In this document: positions 7,181 to 13,637 of the stretch, one piece after another
How the letters are laid out: each line of letters starts with the position of its first letter
How positions within the stretch are numbered: position 1 is the stretch's first letter
Assembly: GCA_017381395.1 (NCBI GenBank)
Contig: JAFOCH010000093.1
Coordinates: 1 to 13,637 of the forward strand
Length of the DNA stretch: 13,637 nt
Direction of reading: 5' to 3'
Source of the DNA: Clostridia bacterium
Lineage (GTDB): Bacteria > Bacillota > Clostridia > Oscillospirales > Acutalibacteraceae
Translations under genes and position numbers: made by a program
Notes under the pieces: model-generated
The model's input: only the letters and a program-made list of their open reading frames with translations
Databases searched by the model: none
Told to the model about the DNA's origin: nothing

Positions 7181-7863
7181 TTAAATTATTAAATGACGGT
7201 TTGCCCGTTTTCCCTTTGTCAGCTGGATTGGTAAGAATACAGTCGTTATATCGTTCGTATGGGACTAACTTCGATTTTTTGCGGTTTTATTGTCAAATTA
7301 TTGATGACCAAGTCACAGCTGTTATGTCCATAATGGATGGTAATGCTACCATCGTTAGCAATAATGCCGACTATGACGAAATAATCGATTTTTTAGCAGT
7401 CATCGGTGCCAAAACGGTGTATTCCGAAAGCAAATTGCCACTCGAAATTGTCGAATATGGATATGTTGTTAATAAATCGGTTGTACCGATTAAAGCGAAG
7501 TTAAATGAATGCAAATTATCGAGCGTCTACGATATTATGTCAACCTCTTTTTTACTTCCTGATTTCGATACTTGGTATCCCGACATGTCGCATCGTATAA
7601 GGCATAACGGAGCGGTAGCCATATCAAATAGTATTGGTGCAGCAATCGGTTTAAAGGGTGACAACTGCGCCCTTATCAGCGGTATATGTATCAACAAAAA
7701 TGAACGTAAAAAAGGACAAGGAAGTCAGTTATTGCAAGAGCTTGTTGAAAATCTTTCATCAAGTGAAATTTACGCTTTGGTTGATATTAACGGGCCAATT
7801 GAATTTTATACAAAAAACGGATTCAGCATAGTTTCTGAATTCAGTACATACAAGGTGAAATAA
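7177..7863 (+). CDS. GNAT-family N-acetyltransferase
   Basis: This 228-residue protein has a recognisable acetyl-CoA-binding motif A near residues 172-186 (INKNERKKGQGSQLL), followed by an IYALVDINGPIEFYTKNGF segment, the usual strand-helix end of GNAT domains. The fold therefore occupies about residues 105-226. Residues 1-100 show no clear motif and may be a degenerate second GNAT-like half. The acceptor substrate cannot be deduced. Genes on both sides overlap it: its ATG shares ATGA with the M42 stop, and its TAA shares one base with the next ATG. Translation across the three is therefore probably coupled. Given the neighbours, acetylation of amino acids or small peptides is conceivable, but nothing in the sequence proves it. 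Confidence 0.85.
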   Translation: MIKLLNDGLPVFPLSAGLVRIQSLYRSYGTNFDFLRFYCQIIDDQVTAVMSIMDGNATIVSNNADYDEIIDFLAVIGAKTVYSESKLPLEIVEYGYVVNKSVVPIKAKLNECKLSSVYDIMSTSFLLPDFDTWYPDMSHRIRHNGAVAISNSIGAAIGLKGDNCALISGICINKNERKKGQGSQLLQELVENLSSSEIYALVDINGPIEFYTKNGFSIVSEFSTYKVK

Positions 7864-9116
7864 TGGAACAGAACTTTTTTAAAATTAGTGACAGCATAAA
7901 AGAATGCGATAAAAAAGCATTAGAATTATGTAAACAAAAATTCAATGAAATTGACGAGATCACCGAATATAATCAGGTAAAAATGCTGTCTGCATTCATT
8001 AAAAATGGTGTAAGCGAAGCACATTTTTCCGGTTCGACCGGTTACGGCTACGGCGACCGCGGACGCGATACGCTCGACCGCGTTTTTGCCGACGCTGTCG
8101 GTGCCGAAAGTGCTATTATCAGACATAATTTTGTGTGTGGCACTCACGCACTCACAGTTGCCCTTTTTGGAATGCTACGTCCGAATGACACAATGCTTTG
8201 TGTAACAGGACGACCGTACGATACACTTGTTGGCGTTATCGGAATTGACAAGGTAACCGACGGCTCACTCCGTGAATACGGTATAAATTATGAGCAGGTC
8301 GACCTTTTTAACGGCGAGGTTGATATTGACGCTATTGTTGAACAACTCAAAACCAAATTCTATAAAATGGCGTACATTCAGCGTTCGTGCGGCTATGCAG
8401 TCAGACGTCCGCTTGGCACCGACGACATAGAAAAAATCGCAAAAGCGGTAAAATCAGTTTCGCCTGATACAATTGTCATGGTTGATAATTGCTACGGCGA
8501 ATTTGTCGAAACGCGTGAACCGACCGAATGCGGTGCCGATATTATGGCAGGCTCACTTATTAAAAATCCGGGCGGTGCAATAGCTCCAACCGGCGGCTAT
8601 ATTGCGGGAAAGACCAATCTGGTTGAACAGTGCGCCAATCGACTCACCGTCCCCGGAATTGGTGGCGAAGTAGGTGCGACACTCGGCACTAATCGTGAAC
8701 TGTATATGGGCCTTTTCAGTGCACCCCACGTTGTCGGGGAAGCGCTTAAAACGGCCGCTTATGCCGCAGCACTGCTTGAAATAATGGGATATGAAACATA
8801 TCCTAAATATAACGAAAAACGCGCTGACATCATTCAAACCGTTACCCTAGGCGATGGGCAAAAGGTAGTTGACTTCTGTAAAGGAATGCAATCAGGAGCT
8901 CCGGTTGACTCATATGTTATACCTGAACCTTGGGCGATGCCGGGATACGACTGCGACGTAATTATGGCGGCTGGTGCATTTACGCTCGGTGCTTCAATCG
9001 AGCTTTCGTGTGATGCACCGCTGAGAGAGCCATACGCAGTATGGATGCAGGGCGGAATTAACTTCCACAGTGCAAAAATGGGTATTCTCCTCGCTGTTGA
9101 TTCAATGAACAAATAA
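7863..9116 (+). CDS. PLP-dependent methionine gamma-lyase/'aluminium resistance' family protein (YnbB-like)
   Basis: This 417-residue cytoplasmic enzyme belongs to the family annotated as aluminium resistance or methionine gamma-lyase protein (Bacillus YnbB type), within the fold-type I PLP enzymes. Visible landmarks are FSGSTGYGYGDRGRDTLDRVFA near 55-76, RHNFVCGTHAL at 87-97, TGRPYDTL near 115-122, the cofactor-contact aspartate Asp208 in VMVDNCYGEF, and the Schiff-base lysine Lys234 in GSLIKNPGG. A glycine-rich GGYIAG loop follows. The C-terminal part (MPGYDCDVIMAAGAFTLGASIELS) is also characteristic. The true reaction of this family is poorly defined; sulfur amino-acid cleavage is inferred from homology. 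It is the last gene of the murD operon, overlaps the GNAT gene by one base and is followed at once by a terminator. Confidence 0.9.
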   Translation: MEQNFFKISDSIKECDKKALELCKQKFNEIDEITEYNQVKMLSAFIKNGVSEAHFSGSTGYGYGDRGRDTLDRVFADAVGAESAIIRHNFVCGTHALTVALFGMLRPNDTMLCVTGRPYDTLVGVIGIDKVTDGSLREYGINYEQVDLFNGEVDIDAIVEQLKTKFYKMAYIQRSCGYAVRRPLGTDDIEKIAKAVKSVSPDTIVMVDNCYGEFVETREPTECGADIMAGSLIKNPGGAIAPTGGYIAGKTNLVEQCANRLTVPGIGGEVGATLGTNRELYMGLFSAPHVVGEALKTAAYAAALLEIMGYETYPKYNEKRADIIQTVTLGDGQKVVDFCKGMQSGAPVDSYVIPEPWAMPGYDCDVIMAAGAFTLGASIELSCDAPLREPYAVWMQGGINFHSAKMGILLAVDSMNK

Positions 9117-9120
9117 ATTC

Positions 9121-9161
9121 AATGGGACGTCATTTACCATGACGCCCCATTTTTTATTTAT
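9121..9161. terminator. Hairpin terminator between convergent operons
   Basis: AATGGGACGTCAT (9121-9133) pairs with ATGACGCCCCATT (9139-9151) over 13 positions with a single A-C mismatch. The loop is 5 bases and TTTTATTTAT follows on the plus strand. It lies 4 bases after the stop of the PLP enzyme gene. The amidase gene ends at 9154 on the opposite strand, so the same hairpin can stop its transcript, although the minus-strand T-run is weaker. Confidence 0.85.
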
Positions 9162-9876
9162 ACTTATCGAGAACACGATTTATTTCTTTGCGCAGCATAT
9201 TATACTTTTCGCGCATTTCATTAAGTTCTTCCTGCGAATCCTCAAATATATCCTTTAACTGCTCGCAAGTCGCATCAACGTCATCGTCAGCACCCATTCC
9301 ACCTGATAGTATTCCTGTATCCGAAACGCCCGGTTCAAGCCCTACCCCCTGAGGGTAAACAAACGGTATGTCAAAATATTTGCAAAAGCCCCTTGCTGTC
9401 AGCTCGGCAAATGTTTGCATTCTGACGTGGAAAAGCGTTGCATCGTCAACATTGTCATGAAACACTATTTCATCATATACGCAGGGGCTTGCCGAATACC
9501 TAATTTCGTATAAACTGCGGTTTTGATTAACGTATATTGGATTAGGATAAACCTGCTGACGAAACTCCTTTATATCCTCGGCACATTGGTAGGCGGGAGA
9601 GGACATAACAGCATTATAAACGAGCAAAACCGAGTATCTCGTTTTGCCATCAAAAGCATTGGTATGACAAGCATAATGTATATCTGGATTCCATGCATTC
9701 GACTCAGCAACAGCTTCCTGAAAACTCTTGTTTCTATTCCTTTTATACTCGATACCGCAAGCGTCAAAATAGCGTTCTAATATGTCCGCATATTCCTGAC
9801 AATGATCCTTTTCTGTATCACCGTATTCGCATAAATTAAACTGCTGAACACTGGGTGAAATATATACCTTTGGCAT
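9154..9876 (-). CDS. N-acetylmuramoyl-L-alanine amidase, Amidase_3-like with altered zinc site
   Basis: The protein is 240 residues from the ATG at 9876, with no signal peptide. It resembles Amidase_3 peptidoglycan hydrolases, which cut the MurNAc-L-Ala bond. HTNAFDGKTR at 71-80 matches the SIHxNA zinc strand (His71), and YDEIVFHDNVDDATL at 134-148 matches the catalytic-Glu region (Glu136). The first zinc histidine, normally in a GHGG motif, is replaced by the SPSVQ segment at 7-11, a pattern I recall from Clostridia and phage amidases that start with SPSxQ. Glu22 or Asp24 could be the second ligand. Residues 205-240 are a charged predicted coiled coil after a Gly/Asp linker. Without a leader it may be released by lysis or act as a phage-type or spore enzyme. 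An upstream ATG at 9900 would add 8 residues but lacks a good ribosome site. Confidence 0.75.
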   Translation of the reverse strand: MPKVYISPSVQQFNLCEYGDTEKDHCQEYADILERYFDACGIEYKRNRNKSFQEAVAESNAWNPDIHYACHTNAFDGKTRYSVLLVYNAVMSSPAYQCAEDIKEFRQQVYPNPIYVNQNRSLYEIRYSASPCVYDEIVFHDNVDDATLFHVRMQTFAELTARGFCKYFDIPFVYPQGVGLEPGVSDTGILSGGMGADDDVDATCEQLKDIFEDSQEELNEMREKYNMLRKEINRVLDKYK

Positions 9877-9885
9877 TAAAAAACA

Positions 9886-9892
9886 CACCTCC
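9886..9892 (-). promoter_or_regulatory. Ribosome binding site deciding the amidase start
   Basis: GGAGGTG on the minus strand is 9 bases before the ATG at 9876. It lies inside the 8-codon extension that would result from starting at 9900, which is why the shorter form is preferred. Confidence 0.75.
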
Positions 9893-9956
9893 AAAACCAT
9901 TGTATGAATAAGTAAAAATTAAGTTACGAATAATGCCCAATCTAAAATTTATTATA

Positions 9957-9985
9957 TTGAAAAAAATAGCATAGTATGGTATATT
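9957..9985 (+). promoter_or_regulatory. Promoter of the SGNH esterase gene run
   Basis: TTGAAA (9957-9962) and TATATT (9980-9985) are separated by 17 bases. They end 28 bases before the ATG at 10014. The surrounding DNA is A/T-rich. No comparable minus-strand promoter for the amidase was evident in this gap. Confidence 0.6.
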
Positions 9986-10013
9986 TATATAGATAAATCT
10001 TTGGAGGCAAATT

Positions 10014-11663
10014 ATGAAAAAAACTATAAGAATTTTATCGTTAATTATGTTCTTAACGATATTAATTGGGACGATTTGTTCCTGCGGCGGAGATGATAAA
10101 AGCGGCTCGTCCAATGAAATCGCTAGCAATTCTGATACCAATTTAACCAATTCATTAGACGACGCATCGTCAGAAGCTGAGCCGGAGGTGATTGACACGC
10201 GTTACCGTGCAACCAGAGAAAAAAAGGACAAAAACTTTAAATACAAAAATGTTAAAATCTCCTGCATTGGCGACTCTATTACGCAGGGTATCTACTTCCC
10301 CGGTACATATCGCTACTACTTGTACGAATATTTGTATTCTAACGGTGCAACATTTTCGATGGTAGGTTCTAAAATGTCAACAACCGACTACCGTCTGCCT
10401 GAAAGATATATGGGACACAGCGGTTACGGCGGATGGAAAATTGCACAGATAACTGAAGCAATGGCAAACTTTGTCGCATGTGACGCCGACATTTATACAT
10501 TTATGATTGGTGTCAACGATTATCTAGGTGGCGAAGACCTCGCTAATATTTCAAATAGATACCGTCAGATGCTCGATGCACTACTCAATTTAAAGCCCAA
10601 TGCTATCGTATATTGCTGCTCTGTCGCTCCGACGAGAGAAAAGGTTAACGGTGACGACTTTGATCTTAATAAGCAGTTGCCCACAATTTGCAAAGAATAT
10701 CAGGACAAGGGCTTTAAGGTATATCACATCGACACATTTAACCTGCCCGGTTGGAAAGAAAACGACTGCTTCTCGCAAAAGGATACGGTGCATCCTAACG
10801 AATACGGTAGCCAGACAATCGGATACGCAATTGGCGATTCAATCCTCGACACCGTACTCGAAATCAATGACAAGGGCGATAATTCAGCCAAATTAAGCAC
10901 ACGAGTTACCGGTATCACAGTGGATAAAAACGAGGTCACACTCCAATCATTGGAAGCAACAACTGTAAAAGCTACTATCTCCCCTTCCAATGCTGAGGTG
11001 TTCACAGTATTGTGGAGTTCAAGCGACCCGAAAATTGCTACCGTAAGCAATAGCGGCAGAATCAGAGGAATCAAAAAAGGTACCGCAACCATTACTGCAA
11101 AATCGCTTGACGGCGGATTTAAACAAGAAATCAAAGTAACTGTTACTGCCGCACCGAAGGTAGAAACAACCGAGATATTTAGAGACTTTTATGGTAGCCG
11201 CGATATTTGGGAAGGCGACACCGACATTGTAAAAAGCGGTTTAAGCACCTGGTTCCCCGGTCGATCTCATTCACTCAACACAAAAGAAAGCTTTGATGCA
11301 TCAAGCGGATTTATATTATATTTTACATATTCAGTAAGCAGCAACACTGATATCGTTTATGCTAATGGTTATACCTCATATTCATACGGTGGCTTCACAG
11401 TCAAGATTAAGGATTGTGTAAAGGAGCTTGAACTTTACAAGGATGATAAGCTTATCGGCTCGTACAAAAACTTGGGGCTCAATCCCGAAATGGCGGTATA
11501 TCAGCTTGAATATCGCGACGGCAAAGCAACCCTTATTTACGCGGGAGAAAAGGTTATCACCGCAAGAGCAAGCAAACCGTCAACTACTCCAATCAGCATT
11601 ACAACATCTGAAACAGGACGCTGTATTTATGCTACAAACATCAATCTCAAAAAATTCAACTAA
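10014..11663 (+). CDS. SGNH/GDSL (CE3-like) esterase lipoprotein with Big_2 domain
   Basis: This 549-residue exported protein has a basic-hydrophobic signal peptide ending in the lipobox ICSC, so Cys24 is the likely lipidated residue. A Ser/Asn/Asp-rich tether covers 25-60, then the box DTRYRATR at 61-68. The SGNH hydrolase spans about 75-285: Ser88 in GDSITQG, block II near HSGYGG (135-140), Asn168 in IGVND and the Asp257/His260 pair in DTVHPNEYG. A Big_2 (Ig-like) domain follows at about 297-378 (LWSSSDPKIATVS, GTATITAKS). Residues 390-549 form an unassigned beta-rich domain with WEGD and WFPG motifs. SGNH enzymes of this type remove acetyl or other acyl esters from carbohydrates; the substrate here is unknown. 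GGAGG sits 6 bases before the ATG. It is the first of three tandem homologues. Confidence 0.9.
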   Translation: MKKTIRILSLIMFLTILIGTICSCGGDDKSGSSNEIASNSDTNLTNSLDDASSEAEPEVIDTRYRATREKKDKNFKYKNVKISCIGDSITQGIYFPGTYRYYLYEYLYSNGATFSMVGSKMSTTDYRLPERYMGHSGYGGWKIAQITEAMANFVACDADIYTFMIGVNDYLGGEDLANISNRYRQMLDALLNLKPNAIVYCCSVAPTREKVNGDDFDLNKQLPTICKEYQDKGFKVYHIDTFNLPGWKENDCFSQKDTVHPNEYGSQTIGYAIGDSILDTVLEINDKGDNSAKLSTRVTGITVDKNEVTLQSLEATTVKATISPSNAEVFTVLWSSSDPKIATVSNSGRIRGIKKGTATITAKSLDGGFKQEIKVTVTAAPKVETTEIFRDFYGSRDIWEGDTDIVKSGLSTWFPGRSHSLNTKESFDASSGFILYFTYSVSSNTDIVYANGYTSYSYGGFTVKIKDCVKELELYKDDKLIGSYKNLGLNPEMAVYQLEYRDGKATLIYAGEKVITARASKPSTTPISITTSETGRCIYATNINLKKFN

Positions 11664-11683
11664 CTGGCAAGGAGATAATTAAA

Positions 11684-13390
11684 ATGAATTTTAAAAAAAT
11701 TGTATGCCTTTTGCTCACAGCAATTATGTTGCTTTCAATATGTTCGTGCGGAGGCGATAATACGGCGGACACCTCTTCAAAAGATAATACGTCATCCATT
11801 ACAAATGGCACTGACGAAAGCAATTCTGCTGACAATACAAGCAGTGAAGCAATCTCAAGCGAAGATACACGTTATCGTGCAACTCGTACCGAAAAGCCTG
11901 CTAATTTCAAGTATAAAAACGTTCGTATCGCATGTATCGGTGACTCAATTACTCAGGGTACAGGTACATACAGCGCGTACAGATACTATCTCTATCGCAA
12001 CCTCATTTCTGCAGGTGCAACCTTCACCTACGTTGGCTCGGAAAGAAGCGCAGATCCCCGATTGCCCTCTGAATATCAGGTTCATGGAGGATATGGTGGT
12101 GCTTTTATCGGTCCCAACACCGATGGTAAAAACAGAAGCACCTACGATCACCTCGGAAACTATCTTGGTGGCGGTGCAGATATTGCACTCGTTATGCTTG
12201 GCGCAAACAACTATTTCCACGGCGTTGACGTTAACAATATGAATGAGGTTTATTCCAATTTCGTTAAGAGGATTATTGAGCTGAGCCCCGGAATTACTGT
12301 ATATTGCGGAACAATGGTTAACCAAAGCAACGGAAACGCTCCCGACGTTAACAAAGGCTATGTCGATAATGGACTTAATAAAATTTTGCCGGGAATTGTT
12401 GATTCACTTTGCAAAGAAGGATATGATGTTAAATTCGTCGACGTTGACGAAATGACAAATCTCAGCGGCAACGCAGGTGACTTTGATGGCGATGATGGTA
12501 CCCATCCAAACGAACAGGGTCAGAGAAAAATGGCTGACGCTTGGTTTGACGCCATTTTTGACCAAGTACTCGAAATCAACGACAAGGGTGACAGCAGCGC
12601 AAGCGTTGTAAAGCATCCGACAAGCGTTAGCTTAAACAAAGAAACTGCAACAGTTTTCAAGGGTAGCAAAATCCGTCTTACCGCAACTGTTAAACCCGCC
12701 GATGCAAAGCACCTTGGATGCATCTGGACATCAAGTGACGATAGCATCGCTACTGTCGATACATTCGGACTGGTTAGCGGTGTAAAGACAGGTACTGCCA
12801 CCATTACAGCAAAGACCATTGACGGCGGACTCGTCACTACCTGCGAAGTTACAGTAAGCAAGGACGAGAACGCGCCTAATTATAAGACCTTTCTTTCGGA
12901 CAATTTCAACAGTGGAACATGGGAAGGCGACGATGCAAGCGGCTTCAACGGCGGTGGATGGTATCGCTGGTTCCCCGGCGGCTCTGCAAAAACAGTTTCC
13001 ACCAAAAACAGCTACGAAGCTGGCAAAAACTTTATGATCAATATGGCTTATTCAGCTGAACAAAACACTGGCATCAACCAGTCAAATCTCGGCTATTTTG
13101 TATCATTTGAATATGGCGGATACGAGCTTAGAGTGTATAACTGCGGCGGAATGGTTAAACTGTTTAATAACGGTAACGAGGTTGGTTCCTTCACCGGTGA
13201 ATACCTACTGAAAAGGCATCTTTACGGCTTCTCATACAATAACGGCGTGATTACTGTACATAGAGATTACGAAACCCTCTTTACTGTCAAGGCAGGTTCA
13301 ATGTCCAGCTCATCAAAAATCACCGTCGTATCATCAGAGCCGTCGCGAGTTTCTCACATTCAGGCAATCATCATCAGAAAGGCACAATAA
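11684..13390 (+). CDS. SGNH/GDSL (CE3-like) esterase lipoprotein with Big_2 domain, second copy
   Basis: This 568-residue lipoprotein has the same layout as the preceding gene. The lipobox SICSC ends at Cys22, a Ser/Asn/Asp-rich tether follows, and DTRYRATR again falls exactly at 61-68 with GDSITQG again placing the nucleophile at Ser88. Other catalytic positions are Asn175 in LGANN, where the usual GxND has become GxNN, and Asp271/His274 in DGTHPNEQG. The Big_2 domain covers about 310-392 (CIWTSSDDSIATVD, GTATITAKT). The C-terminal domain at 405-568 shares WEGD, WFPG and a FEYGGYELRVYN strand with its neighbour. AAGGAG lies 9 bases before the ATG, and the gap from the first copy is 20 bases, so both are on one transcript. 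Sequence divergence suggests an old duplication with possible differences in substrate. Confidence 0.9.
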   Translation: MNFKKIVCLLLTAIMLLSICSCGGDNTADTSSKDNTSSITNGTDESNSADNTSSEAISSEDTRYRATRTEKPANFKYKNVRIACIGDSITQGTGTYSAYRYYLYRNLISAGATFTYVGSERSADPRLPSEYQVHGGYGGAFIGPNTDGKNRSTYDHLGNYLGGGADIALVMLGANNYFHGVDVNNMNEVYSNFVKRIIELSPGITVYCGTMVNQSNGNAPDVNKGYVDNGLNKILPGIVDSLCKEGYDVKFVDVDEMTNLSGNAGDFDGDDGTHPNEQGQRKMADAWFDAIFDQVLEINDKGDSSASVVKHPTSVSLNKETATVFKGSKIRLTATVKPADAKHLGCIWTSSDDSIATVDTFGLVSGVKTGTATITAKTIDGGLVTTCEVTVSKDENAPNYKTFLSDNFNSGTWEGDDASGFNGGGWYRWFPGGSAKTVSTKNSYEAGKNFMINMAYSAEQNTGINQSNLGYFVSFEYGGYELRVYNCGGMVKLFNNGNEVGSFTGEYLLKRHLYGFSYNNGVITVHRDYETLFTVKAGSMSSSSKITVVSSEPSRVSHIQAIIIRKAQ

Positions 13391-13403
13391 TCGGTAAGAT
13401 ACA

Positions 13404-13637
13404 ATGAATTCTAACAACGAAGTTATAAATATCCTGCCCATCGGCGACTCGATAACCGATGGTGCAGGTACGCATAGCGGATACCGCTTTTTTCTGCACA
13501 ATTTACTTTATAAAAGCGGCATAAATTTCAGATTCGCAGGACCTAAAAAGGCGCACGACCCCAGAATGCCCGAAAGATATTACTATCATGCGGGTTACGG
13601 CGGTAATACGATTGGCCCTGATAATAGCAGAAATGGC
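13404..13637 (+). CDS. SGNH/GDSL (CE3-like) esterase without leader, N-terminal part (runs off right edge)
   Basis: The first 78 codons encode a third SGNH hydrolase. The catalytic domain begins almost at once: NILPIGDSITDG at 9-20 gives Ser16, then GYRFFLHNLL, and HAGYGGNTIGPD at 62-73 matches the block II region. Its PRMPERYYYHAGYGG is closest to the second lipoprotein's PRLPSEYQVHGGYGG. No signal peptide or lipobox precedes it. A stop codon in frame at 13395-13397, three codons before the ATG, rules out a longer start. The ribosome site is weak (GGTAAG), and the gap from the preceding gene is only 13 bases. The enzyme is therefore probably cytoplasmic, unlike its two neighbours. The rest of the domain and any C-terminal modules are outside the window. 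Confidence 0.85.
   Translation, partial: MNSNNEVINILPIGDSITDGAGTHSGYRFFLHNLLYKSGINFRFAGPKKAHDPRMPERYYYHAGYGGNTIGPDNSRNG

Noticed and set aside
9877..9900. Longer amidase start at 9900
   Set aside because: The GGAGGTG ribosome site sits inside this extension and is ideally spaced for the ATG at 9876. The family's first strand also begins right after the shorter start.
9836..10198. 120-codon minus-strand open frame across the divergent gap
   Set aside because: It overlaps the amidase start, the promoter and the signal peptide region of the first lipoprotein, and its sequence resembles no protein family.
10724..11134. 136-codon minus-strand open frame inside the first esterase gene
   Set aside because: It is antisense to the SGNH and Big_2 coding region and has no start signal of its own.
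10014..13390. Recent DNA-level tandem repeat of the two lipoprotein genes
   Set aside because: The proteins are clearly homologous, but codons differ widely even in the most conserved motifs, so this is an old duplication and not a recent repeat or assembly artefact.

Overview
The window (about 42% GC by eye) looks like chromosome from a low-GC Gram-positive anaerobe. The best guess is Clostridia, in the Oscillospirales/Ruminococcaceae range. This rests on consensus sigma-A promoters, strong GGAGG-type ribosome sites, tight operons, a DUF1934-argS gene pair like that of Bacillus, and the style of the protein families. No tRNA, rRNA, CRISPR array or insertion sequence was seen. No gene-free stretch exceeds 300 bases.

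Left block (1-3104, minus strand): a housekeeping operon read right to left. It holds glutamate racemase murI, a DUF1934/YwiB-type beta-barrel protein, arginyl-tRNA synthetase argS, and the start of a RuvX/YqgF nuclease gene that runs off the left edge. A consensus promoter lies at 3138-3166.

Middle block (3105-9151, plus strand): an XRE-family repressor-like gene with its own promoter, a palindrome just upstream and a strong terminator. It is followed by a second operon of murD, two different M42 aminopeptidases, a GNAT acetyltransferase and a PLP enzyme of the methionine gamma-lyase/'aluminium resistance' (YnbB) family. Gaps between these genes range from 13 bases down to overlaps of 4 and 1 bases. 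The operon ends in a hairpin at 9121-9161, which also serves the convergent gene. The mix suggests wall-precursor synthesis next to peptide and amino-acid turnover.

Right block (9154-13637): a minus-strand Amidase_3-type peptidoglycan amidase lacks the usual first zinc histidine. Diverging from it is a plus-strand run of at least three tandem SGNH/GDSL (CE3-like) esterase genes. The first two are lipoproteins of identical layout: lipobox, Ser/Asn/Asp-rich tether, invariant DTRYRATR box, SGNH domain, Big_2 domain and an unassigned C-terminal beta-rich domain. The third begins directly at the catalytic domain without a leader and is cut by the window edge. This run is the accessory and most interesting part. 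It may be a de-esterification cassette with surface and cytoplasmic members, acting either on imported glycans or on the cell's own wall polymers.
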